64,000 bases of DNA from Proteles cristata cristata (GCA_017311185.1 JAESUZ010004518.1:62001-126000), one strand, 5' to 3'. Positions 22,601-37,600 are shown, counted from the stretch's first letter. The notes: generated by a model from the sequence alone, not told the origin. Translations and numbers: made by a program.

Positions 22601-25600
22601 CACATGCCATGTGTTCATGTACAATGTGAAGTATGTTAAGAACCACGTGTATTTAAATGTCAAAAAGCTTAATTTTTCACAACCTCAAACTAGAAACAGA
22701 TATAAAATTCGTTAGCAGATGAACTGATAAATTACTGGTATCCACAAAATGAACTACCCAGCCATAAAAAAGAATGGATTACTCATACACAAGACACAGA
22801 TGAATCTCCCAGATGTGATGCTGAGAGAGAGAAGCTGAGTGCAAAAGAATAGTGTATGACTCTGTCTACACAATGGTCTAGGTCAGGTAAAACCACATTT
22901 TGATTACACAAACGACTAAACCAGTTGCTTCTCAAGGTAGGAATGGACTGGGAAAGGGTATGAGGTAATTCTGAGGGGTAATAGAAATGTTCTATATTTA
23001 GGGGGATGTGTGTCAAAAGCCACCGAGTCACTGAATTACTCTAAGTAAACAGGTAAACTTCAATTTGCAAGTAGTCAGATTACCAAAATTTGTTTTCCAG
23101 ACATGAGTAAATGAATGACTAAATTGAAGCTAATGAAAGCTGGGATACTTACTGTTGAAGAATGAAAAAAATACTGTGTGTGTGTGTGTGTGTCTCCCTT
23201 GCTCTGTGTTCTAGGAGGCCTAGAAGCAACGATATACCAGCAGCAATGCAAACACCCAGTGCCCACATGCCCAGGTGCCCAGGTCTTGGCTTCTAAATAT
23301 CAATCTCCAGTAAAAAGGGCCAAGAGCTCTTTAAAGAAAAGGCTGATTCTAGTGCTGGGTCAAAAAAAGAACTAGATGCACTTGGAGCATTCTGATGTGT
23401 CAGAAAGCAAGGAAGTGCAAATCACCAATGATAGAAACACACAAAAAGTACACAGAGGCCAGATTGAAAAAACCCCATTGTATGAATCTACGACACTTTT
23501 GACCATCATCAAAAGGAATGATACTAATGGATTACAATCACTGACTATAAATTCATGAGCCCATACTGACATAAATAATTAAATGAGTAAATATACAGAT
23601 GAAGGAGACGGAACACTCTTACAGTATAATGACAACTTATTAATATAGAAGGAATAATGGTGTTAGAAAATCATCAGTAGATGCTAAAGATGGTGGGGTA
23701 ATGTTTCATTAAAAATAGGGTATTTACACAGTCTCAAAGTATCTCCCACAAACAACTTATTAATACAAAGGGATACATTATCTGAGTGATCAATTAATAT
23801 CACCTTTATTTCACTTCCAATGTGAGGTAAGGAACACAATTTCATTCTAGGTATTTCTGCTAAAAATGCATAATGGTAATATAATCATGAGGCAACATTA
23901 GACAAACCCAACCTGAGGGACAGTCCATAACTAACTAGCCTGTGCTCTTCAAAGACGTCGGGCTAAGAAACAACTAGAAAGGCTGAAGAACAATTCTAGG
24001 TTAAAGGAACTAAAGAGACATGATAAGTAGATGTAACGGGTTGATCTTAGACTGGATCTTGGACGAGAGGCAAAAACCCACAAAGGAGATTACTGAATCA
24101 ACTGATCAAATTTAATATTTGAAATATTTAGAAGTAAAAGAATGTATATCCAATTTATTTTCAAATTCTTCAAAAAATGTGTATTTGTAAAATTGCATCC
24201 TTTTGTAGAGCCATAAGCCATTTCTGAGAAGATACTGTTAAAGTTACAACATTAACACTAGATTAGGACACTAAGATTACGTTTTGGATTAATAATGTAT
24301 GGACTTATTTTTATATCTCTCATACTACAGGTCTTAACAACAAATATTTACCAAGGCTAAAAAGTGCTGACGTTAACTGTATCTTATGGTTTGCTGAAAG
24401 AGAAAAAGTTTAATAAATCGCTAGAAATATGAAATATGTAATTTTTTATTGCTGGAGTATAGGTTAATAATGACTAGTTAGAAGTAATACCATTTTGCAG
24501 ATACTGAATTAAAATGGACAGGAGAACCTAGCGTTTGAATCTTAACAGAATTCCCTTCAGTTGAGCCTATTCCTAGAATACTATTTTTGTAAGAATCATG
24601 TGGCTTCTTTATAGGCTATATTCCATACAGTAGTAACTATGTTCGGGAGTAAGTACATTTCTCTTTTTTCTTAGATTACTCTCACTTTCCCTAAATTTAT
24701 GATTTCACACTTAAATTTTCACAGATTTTAGACCTGAGGGGACAAACAAAAGTGTATAGTTTCTTCCAAAAAACTGAGTAATAATATTCTGAACAATTAT
24801 GATTCTGCTAAATCATTTTGCTTACATAAATACATACATACCATTATCTTCTTCAATTCCAACAGGCCCTGCTTGAGGAGTTTCTCCATTCTTTAAACAG
24901 TTATGGATATATGTTGCCTTCCACCTTGCATACTTTCTGTGTTTCACATTCTAAAGGGAATATTTTTATATTAATATTAGACTGCAGTAAAGACGTCAAA
25001 TAAAAATATACATTTGTGATAACCTATATGGTATTTCTGAGATAAAATCCATTTTTGCATGTTGTATCTCTGAAGGAATATGGCAAAGCATCCCCTTTTC
25101 CCCACTGGATTCTACTAACTGTCGAGCACTCAATAGACCATAAAAAGCTATCTTCCTCAAAACACATGACTAGTTACCTTTGATGATTTTGTATTTTAGA
25201 AAAGATGTGCAATGAAAATGTGGGGGTGTCCTTCCAGCAAAACTTGTAACTCTAATAGAGAGAACTGGGGGAACTAGGCTAAATGGAATTCTAAAATTAA
25301 ACGTAAAAGACAGTAACAACAGATTCAACTATTTCCACCAAAGAAGAAAAACTGGTCTGTACAAATCTATGAAACACACTTATGAAAACAAAAGGAAAAC
25401 TAAGATGATGCAGTTGTTAAAAGAAACAGACACTAGACAGACAGACAGGCAAATCTGACCTTTTAACCCTTTGACCAGCTCCAAATGTGTTAATGTGTTA
25501 ACACATTAATTAATGTGTTAACCTTAATTCCAAAAAGGGACACCTCATGAGGTTGTTATAAGAACTGAAAATATCAGTAAGGAACCTGCTAGTTGCCTCC

Positions 25601-28600
25601 TCTTCTTTCCTGCCTTAAAATTTATGCTTACACACTACAAAATTAAGACAAAAATTTATAAGTGTAAAATCTTTTGGAATTTTGGATGGGTTAGTCATTT
25701 TTAGTTTATATTGTAACTGACCTTTATGATACTCATGGGCTGGAGCCTGTTAGAAATGCAGACTCTTTAAGCACCTCCCAGACCTACCAAATTAGAATCT
25801 GCACTATAACAAGATCTCCAGGCAACCTGTATGTACATTAGAGTTTGAGAGAACGCATGCAGTTTCATTATGCTGGAAACAACTAGAATTTGCCTCTTGC
25901 AAAGATCTACTAAGTCACCAATAGGTACAAATAGAGCACACAGCACAGATACTTATTTTTTATGATCTAGATACTATTACAGATAAGTATATACACCCTA
26001 AAAAAAGCAACCCCCAGAGTACTGAATTTGTACCATACTTATATTCTACTAAAAAGCCTTTTGTACACTGATTTCCATTTTCTTCCAGGTATGATTATAA
26101 TTTATTCTGCTTCACAAAGAAGCTTTCCAAAAGAAGCATCCACATTTAAAGTTTTCACTTCTTCACAATTACTCTAGAGACAAAAAAGTTTCTTTTCTTT
26201 TTGGTTCTCATTTTCATCACAAAAAGGTCAGAGAATGTGAATATCCCATGACTTTAATGGCAAAGAGCCCACATATTCCAGCCTCCACCTCACTTAAGTC
26301 GTTAGTTCCCTTAAGGAATGCTCTCAGCCAGTGTCACCAACAGCACTCTCCACACTGGCAAATCCAACAGACACTTTTAGGCATCATCTTATCAAATCTC
26401 TCAGCAGTGCATGAAACCATTCTAAACTTTGTGAAACATTTTCCATTCCTGGTTTTTGTGACACTCTGTTCTCCTGCTTTCCCTGTCATCTTTGGCTACT
26501 TACTAACCCTCTACCCTCATCTCCAAATAAACATCCGCACCATGTCCTGGCAGATACTGTAAATGGGTGGGCTCAAATAATGTGGATTCATACAGAATTT
26601 TAAATATTAATTATGTTTCCATATAATTAGATACTAGGAAAGCCACCAACTAAGGTAGTTACTTAAAATTTCCAGTGACTTCTCCCTATTTGGGAGATAA
26701 CCTCAGATAACCTCAACGTTTTTTAGGTTCCATAAATAATTCCTATTAGTCAAGACCTTCACACAGGCAATGTGGGAGATAAACAACAAGTCAATAGGTT
26801 ATTTCTGCTCTTAGAGAGCTGATTGTCTTGCTATGGATACAGAACTAAAATACAGATGAATATGACTATAAAAATATAGTAGGTAGAAATTATTAAACTT
26901 CTTTCTTTAATAAATCCATAATAATGGACAACTGATAAAGTAAGTAGTACTCTAGCTTGGCCTCGCAGAATGGGTATGATGTGAAAGATGGAAAATAGTA
27001 AGATTATCCTGGGGAGAAAGGCAGAAATAAATGAAGTGTTTAGAGAATGAAGGTTAAGAAGTGAATTTGCCATGGATGGAAGACACATATTAGGGACTGC
27101 CATGGATGGAAGACACATATTAGGGACTGGTAAGATAATTCGAAGATAAGAGTAAAGTCATAGATTAACATCTTTATAGTATTTCACAGGTTGTAAAGCA
27201 CTTACACATTTTTCTCTTACTTGGTTTTCACAATAACCTTGAAATTTAGACAGGTCACATTTTACTCCAAGGCTCTGAGACATTAAAAGACTGGATCAAT
27301 GTAAATACAGTTTAACCTGGCATTCAAGGCCTTCCAGATTGTGGATATTGCTTCAGTCTACTTCCTACTATTTCCCCCACAGCCCAGGTAAGATTGTCTC
27401 AGCTACAGTCTTCTCATGCTAGTTTCCCTATGGAACATGGTTTCCTCTTCTGACAAAAGACTCCTTAGGCTCAGTTCAAATGTTTACTCCCTTATCAACA
27501 TCCCTGACTACCTACAAGTCAACAGATAATTTATCATTTATTCAAGTCAAGCACTATGCTAAGTGCTGGGGATGAACAAAGGTAGGTCAGAACTCTGGAA
27601 TCCAAAGTGGAAAGCTGGGCAATAATTTCCATTACTAAATGTGGCACCTGAATTACCTGAAGTCTGTTATATTTTCTTCACCTTTCTCTCTTAGGATTCT
27701 GCAATCCCATTGTTATAAATATGAGGAAATGGCAGTACAAAAGTCAATGACTTACCCAGGTCGCACTATTTTGCAGTGACGCCAACCACTCAATTCTGGG
27801 CTGCCCTAAGCTACAATTAGAATACTGCCATTTTCCACTTGGATGGGACTATATGAAATATGGGAAAACTGGCTTTAAAAGTTTAGTCAGCTACTTAATG
27901 CATATTAAATATAGGTTATACTTTGGTATATATAAAGAGGGCCCCTTTGAGAGAAAATGAATAAACTGCTTAAGAAAGTTTAATCTGACTTCTTCTTTAG
28001 CTTTAAAACTAGGGCAGCTTATTCTTGGGTTGAAATAATTTAATGCTAAAGACTGAGTTGGGTTAAGTTGTAATGTGTTAACTTCAGGAGGCTCCTCCAT
28101 TCCTAATATCACAGCACAAATAGTGTAAAGATGTTTAAACCACATTGGGTTCCTTCATTAGGATGTGAAGTTTAAAAACGTTATGCTAACCTAAAATGGT
28201 TTCATTTTAGTAAATACATTCAAAAAAATTTCCCCAGAGCAGATAAATTCATACACATTTTGTTTTTTATTTTGCACTGTTTTCAAGACGCCCCTGCAAA
28301 CTGGAGCTTGTAATATGTAATACTTCACAGAAAAATTTTGGCAGTTGTTAACTCAAAACAAATTTGCTTTTTAATTTTCTTTAAAATAGAGGGTGCTAGA
28401 TATAAAACAATTTTTAAGAGGAAATTTTCAAGATGCCAACATTTTTGAGATCTTTTAACTCCTTTTGGCTACTCAGACATCCTTTCTGGGAAACAGGAAT
28501 TACAAAAAGAACTTTTACTTTTGTCCTTGGCCTTTAAGTTCCTGTTTTGTTACGGAATTGATGAGAATCACTGACAACTGCAAATTTGGGCCACTAGAGT

Positions 28601-31600
28601 CAGCAGTGGTAAGTAGAATTCTCATTTAATTTTTAAATCATGTGCACTTGCTACACTGAAGAATGGTTAGCAAACACCAAGCAGAGGCTACAGCAGGGGT
28701 TCTCAAACCTGGTGCATGGAAGAACCACATGAAGATATAATAACAAAAATTCTTAGCGGAACTATGGAAAAGCTGACAAAAATCATTCTCTGTTAGCATA
28801 CCAAAAAGCCACTTTGAAAAAGAATGCTCCAATTCTTCCTCTTGGATTTTGGTCTTGAACCCACCCAGTCAAGTTCTTGCTTTTGTTTCCATTACAGATT
28901 ACTTTTTCTCTTGCAAAGTCCAGAGCTTAGAAGTCATTTTACTTGACTATCAGAGTGAAAAGTTGAGCACTTCCTCCTCCTTGCAACTTCCTTTCACTTG
29001 GTTTCCTGGTTATCAAGGTTGTCTGGTTTTCTTTGCCTGGCAGGGTGATCCTGGACTTATCTTCTCTTCCTACAATTTACCTGAAGGATCTCATCCACTC
29101 TAATGGCTTTAAGTATCACCTTATGGGGCGAACTCCCAAATTCATACCTTCTGCTCAGTTCTCTCTTGTGAACTTTCAGACTTGAATCACCTCAACATTT
29201 CACTTGTATGGCTGATAGTTGAAAACATTCAAAGTTCAACACCAACTTCTGATCTTTTCCTACTAAATTTGTTCCTCCATATGTTAGAAAATGGCAACTC
29301 CATTCCCATAGTTGTTCAAGCCCAAAACACTGGAGTCACTTCTATTTATCTTACAACCTACCAATGTATCTTTTAGAGTCTGTTAGCTCTCCATTCAAAA
29401 TAGATCCAGAGTCCAGCCACTTCTCAGGGTCTACTACTGCAAATTCTGGTCTGAGCCACTATCACTTCTCACTTTATTTGACAATGAACTAATGGGTCTC
29501 CCTACTTCTGCTCTTGCCCATTAGAGTAAAAGAAATACTTAAAAAATAGCAGTTAAATCCTATCAGTCCTCATTGAATTCCTCCTTCCTTACCCTCACTT
29601 CCTATTAATCTCTCTCACTCCAGAGTCAGCCAGTCTTCACTGCTACTACCTGAATTTGAACAGACCCCCTTTACTATTTCAAGAGTTGCACCTTCTCTTG
29701 CCTGTTCTGGAACATCTCTGTATTTCATTCCCTTTATCTTCTTCAAGGCATTGCTAAATGTTGCTAAATATGAGGCCATCCCAACCACCTTCTATAATAG
29801 ACCTTCCTATCTCTACTTTGAGTTTCTCCATGGCACTTGTCATCTGACATACTATGTATTTTATTTATTATTTTTTTCATTGTCTGTCTCCACCAGAGAA
29901 ATGTGATTCCTAGGAGGACAGGGATTTTATTCACTGCTGCATTATTTGTGCCTAGAACCATGTTTGATATACAGTAGAGCTTACTAAATATTTGATGAAT
30001 GAAAGGACAGTAAATTCTAAACTAAATGTTTTTTAGAATCAAATACCCCAAATGATTCTGAAGGGGGCTGTCTTGGAGCCATACTACGAAAAACACTAAA
30101 CTGGAAAACATTTTTCACTAATGAATAAATGTGAATGTTACACTAGAGTATGCAGTTTGACTTGGGCTTGCAAAGAAGGGTCAGTGGTTAGGGTAGAGGG
30201 CATCTGTGAAACTCCCAGAATTGTATGCAAAAATGTGATGCACAAATGCAAGGGAGAGAATCCATAGCCTTCATAACATTTCAAAGCAGTTAATGATACA
30301 AAAGAAAGGAATGATCTCTAACTTGGTGTCAATACCACAGATAATACATTTATATTTAGTCCCTCAATCCTCCCAAATATAGTATAGAAACAAGAGCTCT
30401 ATTAAATTCCCAGGAACACTGGATAAAATACAATGAGAAATGCTTGAAAAACACACATTCAACAAATTTAATACCACAATGACTCAAATATTGAAGTATT
30501 TATAATCACAAATTACATGTACACAAATTACCTGTATTACTAACGGGGATTTATTCAACATTTTTATACAACATTTTATATATTTTTCAAAGCAACTAGA
30601 ATTTTAACAAAGCTGTACCAAAAAAATCATACCTATAATACATAAACATTTATTTACACATACTTATATAAATATACAAAACTATAATATGTAAATACTT
30701 AAATTTAACTACTCTAGTTTTATAATATTTGGAATGTACATTCAAATTAGCCAAAAGATTTTTAAAGAACATATGATTATTAACTGTTTAATACTTAATC
30801 CACTGGGGTAAGAAAGAACCAAAATTATCTTAAAATATACATATATATATAGAGACACAGATGTAGTTTTGTGAAAGAAGTTATACGATTTCATGAACTT
30901 ACAAAAAAGTTTTACAAATACTCTCTCATATACTTCTCATGTAGATTCCCCAACTGTTTACATTTTATTCATTAATATATGAATATTATACATATATTAA
31001 TATGCAGATTGTGTGTTTATATAAATGCATTTTTTCCTGTACCATTTAGGAGAAAGTCAGAAGTCACTGTGCCCCTTACCCTTCCATTGTGCATTTTCTA
31101 AGATCAAGGACAATCTCATACACGATGGTTATTAGGACATTTAACACTTATATTCTCTGATGCACAGGCCCAACAAATTCTGTCAATTTTATCAGTAATA
31201 CCCCAGTAGTTATTCTTCTTCTGGGTGTATATAATTTAAGAAGCTTACATCATTTAGTTGCCATGTCTTTTTAGTCTTTAATTTGGAACAGCCAGCCTTT
31301 GCAACCCTGACATTAAAAATAAATACCAGCCTAAGTTGTAAAGCATCTATTTATTAGGATTTGTCTGGCATCTCCTCACGATTAGGTTCAGGTTATACAT
31401 TTTTAGCAGGAATAGCAATTAAGTGATGTTTGTCTTTCTTGCTTCATTTATTAGAAGGCATATGGTATTGGTTGGTCCCAATACTGGTTGCATTAGGTTC
31501 GATGACTTGGTTAAAGTGATGTCAGACAGGTTTCTCCATTGAGACTATTTTTCCCTTTTAAAATTAATACAGTATTTGAGGGGAGGCATTTAGAAACTAA

Positions 31601-34600
31601 TATAAATACCTCCCTCTTCATCATCCTTTCACCCATTGTTTTTAAACCCCATTAGTTCTACCTTCATTATTATTTCTATTTTAGAATTCTACTGTACAGG
31701 CTTTCTCTGTTTTTCCATCATTCATTCATTCATTCATTCATGTATTTCATTGTATGTTTCAGTACAGACCGAACAATTCTTATTTTATTCATTGAGTCAT
31801 CATTATCATTCTCATTTTGATTCTCAAAATTGTCCCTGACGTAGACAGTGGAAACCCTTTCCAGTTGGTTTCTGGATCCTTTTGACATGCCCCCAAGATT
31901 ATACATAATCATCATCAAATATTGTACTTTCTAGCACAAGATGAAGGGTCAGCGTCATCTAGTGTCTTCCCTGACCCAGTCCTAGATGCAGCCTTTCTCT
32001 AAGAGTCCTGGTTCCTTTTACAGATGAACAGTACTTAGAACCCCAAATCAGACAGTGGGGTGCTCTCTTGCTATTAGTGACTCATTGCTTCTAGGTCCCG
32101 GCAGTACAGAGATATAAGAACTATATTTTATATGCATGTATCCACACATCTATGTACGTATGTTATATGTATGTACACAGATACATAGATTGTACACACA
32201 AACATTTATACTATATATACTACCTATATTACTACCCAATTACTATACTACATGTATCTATTTTGCTCTATTTATGTAACATATTTAAAAAGCCATATAG
32301 TATGGACATTTCCAATTCTAATCCAACACCATAATACAATCCAGTCTTCTTCCATCCTATTGTAACTTCTTTCCCCACAAGTGAGGAAACTGGCTCTCCC
32401 AATATATTTCTACTCATTTGCTCAATCCTAGGATTACAGAGTAAGCAATTTTAGAAATGCCAACCCAATACCATTAAAACCAAACTTACAAACCACAGTT
32501 CAATATTTAACTATTTTTTGCACTAATAGTGATATACCTTGAGATGCATAAATCTTGTATATAAGGAGTTTTGACAAACAGATATACCTATATAAAACAT
32601 ACTCCTATCAAATAGAATACTTCTAGTTCCCCAGAAGTTTCCTCAATGTCTTTTTCCCTTGCCACTCATAGAGACACAATTCATAACTTTTCCACTATAC
32701 TAAATTTGTATATTGTACTACTTTATATGAAAGGAATCACAGTTCGTGTTCTTTCAAGTCTTATTCTGCTCAGCATAATCTCTTTAAGATTCATCTGTGT
32801 TGCAGGGTATTTCGGTGGTGCCTTTTTACATCTCAGTAACAGCACAATTCATTTATCGATTCATAGGTCGGTAGACATCTGGGACGTTTCCAGCTTTGGG
32901 CTATTAAGAATAAAGTTCCTATGAGCTGTCTTGAACAAGTCTTTTTCTGGACATAAGTTTTCATTTCTCTTGGATACATACCAAGGAGGAATTGCTGGGC
33001 AACAGGGTAGGTGTATATTTAACTTCATAAAGATCTGCCAAATCTTTTCCCAAAGTGGTTATAACATTTATCATTTTCACCAAGCAATGTACGAAGCTCT
33101 TGTTTTTCTACATTCTAACCAATATTTGGCCAGTCTTTATTAATTTTACTGTTTTTAAACTACTCATAGTAATGATGACTAGGGGTGTTAATATCTGAAA
33201 CTGATTATGAATTTTTCTATATTTTTATTTCTGTCAATTTTTGTTTTATATAGCTTAAAACTTATTATGCACACATCTATAATACCTTATTGATGAACTG
33301 AACCTTTATTGTTATAAAATGTCCCATTTTACCTCTACTAACACATCTTCTTAAAAGTTTGCTTTGTCTTAATATTAATATTTCACTTGGAATTTTGTTT
33401 AATATTTGCATTCAATATTTTTTCTGTGCTTTCAATTTCAAAACATGTTTCTGAACTTAAAAAGTATCTCTTGTAAACAGCAAAAAATTACAGCTTGTTT
33501 TATATAGTCTGACAATCTTTACTTTTAGAATGTTAATCTAAAAGCATGTACATTTACAGTATGTACTGATATAGTTGTATTTAGACCTAAAATCTGCTAA
33601 ATTGCTTTATATTAGTCCCATCTGTTTTTATTTTCCTCTCTTCCCTTTATCTGCCTTCTTTTGGGTTTACCAAATATATATAGGTATAATAATTTTTACT
33701 TAAACAAGCATATATCTTTTAAAGAAATGAAGGAAGAGAGAAAATATATAGTTTTTTAGATATATTTACTTAGGTATACCATGTCTAGTGTTCTTCATTC
33801 TTTCCTGTAAATCCAAGTTTATCCAAGTAAATCTGGTGTTGTTTTCCTTCAGCCTAAAAAACTTCCTTTCTGCTGTTCTTTAGGTCTTCAAAGCAGATTT
33901 GCTAGCACTGAGTTAATCTGCCTGAAAATGTCCTTTATTTTACCTTCATGTTTTGAAGGATAGCTTTGACCTACAAAGAATAAATTGACAGAGTTTTTTT
34001 TCTTCCTCTGTCTTCCTTTTTTTCTTTCAGTACTTTAAATATGTCAATTTCACTGTCTTTTTGTCACTACTTTTTTTATTTTTTATTTTTATTTTACTTT
34101 ATTTTTTTTAATGTTTTATTTATTTCTAGAAGAGAGAGAGAGAGACAGCGTGAGCAGGGGAGGGTCAGAGAGAGAGGGAGTCACAGACTGAAACAGGCTC
34201 CAGGCTCTGAGCTGGCAGTCAGCACAGAGCCCGACGCGGGGCCCGAACCCATGAACCGCGAGATCATGATCTAAGCGAAAGTCGGACGCTTAACGACTAA
34301 GCCACCCAGGTGCCCCTTGTCACTACTTTTTTTAAAAAATGAGAAGTCAACTATCTTTCAAAGCACTGTTACCTTGTATATAACATAGTTTCCCATGACT
34401 GCTCTCTCAAGACTTTCTTTCCCATCGCTGAACTTCACTGGTTTGGCTATAATGTTCTCAGGGATGGTTTTCTTTGCATCTATTTTACTTAGGGTTCACT
34501 GACCTTGTTGGATTCATTTTAGAAAACCCATGGTCATTTATTTCTTTAAGTATTTTTCTTCTATATTTTCTTTCTACTCTCTTTCTTGGGACTCCAACTG

Positions 34601-37600
34601 CACATGCTGGATCTCCAAACATAGTAGTATAATATATTATAACATATAATATATTAAACTATTAATTTCTAAGTAAATTCTTCTTAAGTAAATATATAAA
34701 ACTGAGCGATTTAGGACAGTTTCCATTAAAATTTTCATGTATTTGCTGATGTTTCTAAATATAGTACAGTACAACATTACCCATCTAGAAGTGAAAAAAC
34801 TAATGTTTTTTAAGCATTTACTATATGCCAGATACTTTGGTAAAAGCTTTACGCACAGTTTTTCATTTAAGTCTAGAAAAACTTGAAGAATAGCTATTAC
34901 AATTTTCTTTCCCTTACAGACATTGGAACAGGCTTACCGAAGTCAAATAACTTGCCAAAGTAACACCATGAAGTGGCATGTGGAATTTTGAAGCCAATGC
35001 TTGTAGCATTCTTAGTCACATTATACTAACACTACATGCAAACATACTCCATTCATTCACAATTAATCGAGTATTAGGTGTATGACACTTCTTTGCAATT
35101 ACTATATAGAAACAAACAGAAAATATGTAGAATTCCTAGTCTAGTAAGAGAGATACTACTCTCATATTTTTGTTTGTTATTATAATTGCTGAGACCTTCA
35201 GTATAGATACAGTAAAAGTATAAAAACCTAAGGTATGGTGTAGGTACTGTTCTACCATGGTTTTCTAGGTTAGCAATAAGATGTTGCTTAATTTAGAACC
35301 TTCCAGTGCAAATGGATACTTTAGATAGATTACCTCCTTCGCAGCCTGCTATTCATACATACAACTGCAGTAATGTGGCCAAGCTCTGTTTTCTGAGCAA
35401 GGAGAGTCAGATTCAGATATAAACAGGACTCCCTGGGGACTCCCAGAGAGGGCTCTAGATCAGTGCCCATCAAAAGATACCCAGTACTGGTGTGCAAACT
35501 GCTTACCAGTTTGTGACAAGATAGTACAGAAACTGAGAATATTTAGGAAACTTGTAACAAATTAGGCTTGTACTTTATATGTCTTTAAAAAATTTTTGTT
35601 TTTAATTTTTATTTTAGAGAGAGAGCTTGTAAGCAGGGAAGGAGGCAGAGGGAGGGAGAAAGAGAATCTCAAGCAGGCACCATGCTCGGCTCAGCGTGGA
35701 TCACAACACCAAGATCAAGCCCACGATCCTGTGATCCTGACCTAAGCCAAAATCAGGAGCCCCTTAAACGTCTTCTTTAAGTTTCGCTCTTCTAGCTATT
35801 TATTTAATTATTATTTGTAGTTTACGAAACTATCAGTCTGCAACAGAATGGAAAGAACAAAGTAAAAAAAAAAAAAAACTGGATATTTATCAGACTTTGA
35901 GAATACTCTCTGTTCTGGGCCACAGCATCTGGGGACAAGGTAATTATATTTTCTGACCCTTGGTGGGGCGCCTGGGTGGCTTAGTCGGTTAAGCGTCCGA
36001 CTTTCGCTTGGGTCATGATCTCGCGGTTCGTGGGTTCGAGCCCCCGTCGGGCTCTGTGCTGACTGCCAGCTCAGAGCCTGGAGCCTGTTTCAGTCTGTGA
36101 CTCCCTCTCTCTCTGACCCTCCCCTGCTCACGCTGTCTCTCTCTCTCCTAGAAATAAATAAAACATTAAAAAAAAAATTAAAAAAAATATATATATTTTC
36201 TGACCCTTGGTGTTCTCACTGTAATTCAGAGTTATAAAAGATGAAATAAGGTTAATCTAAATTGTGTAGGCGCAGTGTTGGGGAAGTGGTGGGAATAGAA
36301 TCTCTTCCCTGTACTTTATCATCACTACACCATACAGCCTCATAATTAGTTCTTTTGCTTCTCTTTTCAAGTCAGAACACAAGCTCTGTGAGGGCAACAT
36401 GCCACATTCATTTGATTCCCCCCAAAATTAGCAGAAATTCCATAGGTAAGAATAGTATTATTACTTTTACCTGGGATTTTTATTTTCTTCCTAAACTGCA
36501 GTATTAAACCTGAACCAAAGACTATGAAGGAAAAAGAGCAAATGTCTACTCCTCAGCACTGCAAGAAATGAAACAAATCTAAAATACTATCGAAATCTAT
36601 CAATAATACTGGCCATGAAGAGACTGCACAAGATGCCATAGAAGGAAAATAAAGTATTTATGTTTTGAACATCTTTTGCTTTAAAATACAGAATTAAACA
36701 TCTTAATACATACTCTGGTGCTAAAACTGGGACACTGATTTCCATGTAGCTACAGAAATGCTAGAAGTTTATATAACAACAAATTTAAATACTGAGACGG
36801 AATTATAGAAGGCACAGTTAAAAGAGTGAAATAGGTATACCCAAAACAGAGATAATAAAGAAACAGAATAGTGGCAGATAAAATGTTTTAAAAAATTAGT
36901 TGAAGAGTAAAGAAAATACAGATTTTACTTTTGTGCAACTATGATCTGAACTTAAAAGGAAAAATATCAGGAAATTGACCAAGAAACATGTTGTAAGTAA
37001 TGAGATCTATTACATTTTAGAAGAGTTGGAAAGAAGTTCTGTGTCAACAAGTCTGAAACTTATCTCCACCTATCGAGAGAAAAATGAAAAGCTGAACTAT
37101 AGCAACATCTGAAATACCAATTAATCAGCCACTGTTTTTCACTCTGAGATTTTCCTGAGGGTGAAAATTTACATTTAATGCCAAAGAAGATGTAAGAGGA
37201 AAATGAGACAAAGTCCCCCCTGCAAGGACTTGCAGTATAATTTACTCCAAAATATAATGCATAGAATTTATGGACAATACATTACACTGTAACATTCTTA
37301 GAGTGAAGACTCTAAAGGTGAAGTCTGGAGAAAATGGGGAAATTCATAAAAGGCAAGAGAAATGTACCTAAGACTCAAAAAGAAAGTAAGGCTTGGGCCA
37401 GCAGGCAAACCACACACAGTTATCTCTGACAAACACAAAATAGGACTGGTAAGAAGTTGCATGGGTAGGAGTCTGGACTTCCAATGACAGAAGTGATAAG
37501 TCTGTGGTAGGTCCTTCACTGAAACAGTAACAGAGGAGAGTGTGTTGTAGGTAAAGAGAGCCCCGAATAGGAAAGTACACTATTCAGGTGCATTGCAGTA

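Larger units (their letters stand above)
18560..24150 (+). mobile_element. Long decayed L1M LINE, plus strand (antisense to VTA1)
   Basis: L1 order is kept. The ORF2 start region is at 18830-18900 (ttaaatccagctacagcaataattacatt). Mid ORF2 words occur at 20040-20560 (attaaaaggataagga, cacaaattaccaaaacttacccaagaagaaatga, catttgaaaatcaatcag). Reverse-transcriptase-region words occur at 20820-20930 (cagaaactcccaaggaatctac, tttagcaaggttgcgtgataca). Late ORF2 is at 21160-21760 and 22265-22900, and the 3' UTR at 23500-24150 (aatcatgaggcaacattagacaaacccaa, gatcttagactggatcttgga). It is interrupted by a SINE at 18943 and another L1 end at about 21795. Stops in all frames mean it is inactive. Confidence 0.8.
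17042..24841 (-). other. VTA1: VTA1 intron 5 (7.8 kb)
   Basis: Phase 1. About 5.6 kb of it is an antisense L1 relic. No feature was recognised in 17050-17670, 17870-18540 or 24160-24840. Confidence 0.9.
31190..34620 (-). mobile_element. L1M LINE relic, minus strand, ORF1 plus 3' end
   Basis: 31190-32650 is reversed L1 3' UTR (ggcatatggtattggttggtccca, gatgacttggttaaagtgatgtcagacagg, ctttctctaagagtcctggttcc). 32690-33150 is the reversed late part (gctattaagaataaagttcctatgagc, gaggaattgctgggcaaca, ttttcccaaagtggttat). 33950-34620 reads like reversed ORF1 (tcagtactttaaatatgtcaattt, ggtttggctataatgttctcaggga, tggatctccaaaca). Most of ORF2 is missing between them. A SINE interrupts at 34078. Confidence 0.7.

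Noticed and set aside
18560..24150. Possible active L1
   Set aside because: L1 order is recognisable but all frames carry many stops, and it is cut by a SINE and another L1 end.
27069..27128. CRISPR-like repeat
   Set aside because: Only two direct copies with no spacer, in a mammalian intron. It is a tandem duplication.
28849..29376. Two plus-strand frames in intron 4 (84 and 64 codons)
   Set aside because: They lie within the L2 3' relic and follow its consensus order with stops between them.
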